A DNA stretch of 64,000 bases from Pteria penguin (taxonomy: Eukaryota > Mollusca > Bivalvia > Pterioida > Pteriidae): positions 29,758,001 to 29,822,000 of the forward strand of contig CM068592.1 in assembly GCA_035048485.1 (NCBI GenBank). The letters are read 5' to 3'. Shown one piece after another: positions 63,701 to 64,000 of the stretch. Both the position numbers and the translations under genes were made by a program. The notes under the pieces are model-generated. The model saw only the letters and a list, made by a program, of their open reading frames with translations. It ran no database searches and was not told where the DNA came from. Each line of letters begins with the position of its first letter. The first letter of the stretch is position 1.

Positions 63701-64000
63701 GATAAAGAATAATGCAGTAGGAATACAACAAGGATAAAGAATAATGTAGTAGGCATACAACAAGGATAGAGAATAATGCAGTAGGTATACAACAAGGATA
63801 AAGAATAATGCAGTAGGCATACAATAAGGATAAAGAATAATACAGTAGGCATACAACAAGGATAAAGAATAATGCCGAAGTCATACAACAAGTATACGGA
63901 ATAATGCGGTAGTCATACAACAAGGGATAAGAAATAATGCGGTAGTCATACAACAAGGATAAAGAATAATGCAGTAGGCATACAACAAGGATAAAGAATG
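60735..64000. repeat. 32-bp satellite array with about 1-kb higher-order repeats; continues past the window
   Basis: The monomer contains 'acaacaaggataaagaataa' and 'tgcagtaggcat'. Landmarks such as 'aggcataggcatac' and the 'gccgaagtcatac' variant recur at 1,028 and 1,220 bp intervals (a frame end at 61259, 62287 and 63507; another at 61611, 62831 and 63859). The 1,220-bp block carries six extra monomers (192 bp, about 62604-62795). Blocks differ by only a few bases, so amplification is recent. The minus strand of the monomer has no stop in any frame, giving hydrophobic open frames of up to 359 codons, which are artefacts of the repeat. The array is about 100 monomers within the window. Confidence 0.98.

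Overview
This window is eukaryotic, AT-rich and almost gene-free. Nothing in it reads as an intact host protein gene: the longest open frames lie inside tandem arrays or degraded transposable elements. Several repeat types (tRNA-headed SINEs, a retroelement family ending in a GC-richer 3' module, core-repeat elements carrying a GGACGGAC-type motif, and a repeat containing 'gcgcatttcgacaa') are ones I remember from molluscs, especially bivalves. I therefore infer a marine mollusc, probably a bivalve. That assignment rests on memory of repeat families, not on a search.

Layout. 1-9 kb: low-complexity tracts, a hairpin element (4643-4848), two core-repeat elements (4850-5312, 5560-5955), a protein-like but frameshifted minus-strand fragment (7879-8260) and a LINE-like 3' tail (8406-8480). 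9-13 kb: two candidate spliced exons in compatible phase (9018-9106 and 12018-12159), separated by a 68-bp minisatellite (9331-10714) and a SINE with a perfect 13-bp target-site duplication (11299-11470). 13-33 kb: a graveyard of one reverse-transcriptase retroelement family (best copy 21613-22181) and its 3' modules, a long-TIR element with a near-perfect 10-bp target duplication (16667-17040) plus a half copy (14029-14243), and a broken copy of a multi-copy protein family (27050-27515). 33-44 kb: an inverted repeat (34389-34598), a second SINE with a perfect 12-bp duplication (34856-35020), a 715-bp palindromic element with a perfect 9-bp duplication (37609-38323), a 158-bp hairpin element (41193-41350) and a 36-bp minisatellite (41945-42655).

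44.5-64 kb is mainly satellite DNA: about 12.3 kb of a 38-bp repeat with higher-order structure (including an exact 1,824-bp, 48-monomer period), 1.2 kb of a 103-bp repeat, then, after a short stretch holding a nested hairpin MITE, a 32-bp repeat organised in near-identical 1,028- and 1,220-bp blocks that runs off the window end. The density of satellites and dead elements suggests heterochromatin or a gene-poor intergenic block. The most informative items are the two elements with Mutator-like target duplications, the higher-order satellites, the shared architecture of the core-repeat elements, and the candidate exon pair.
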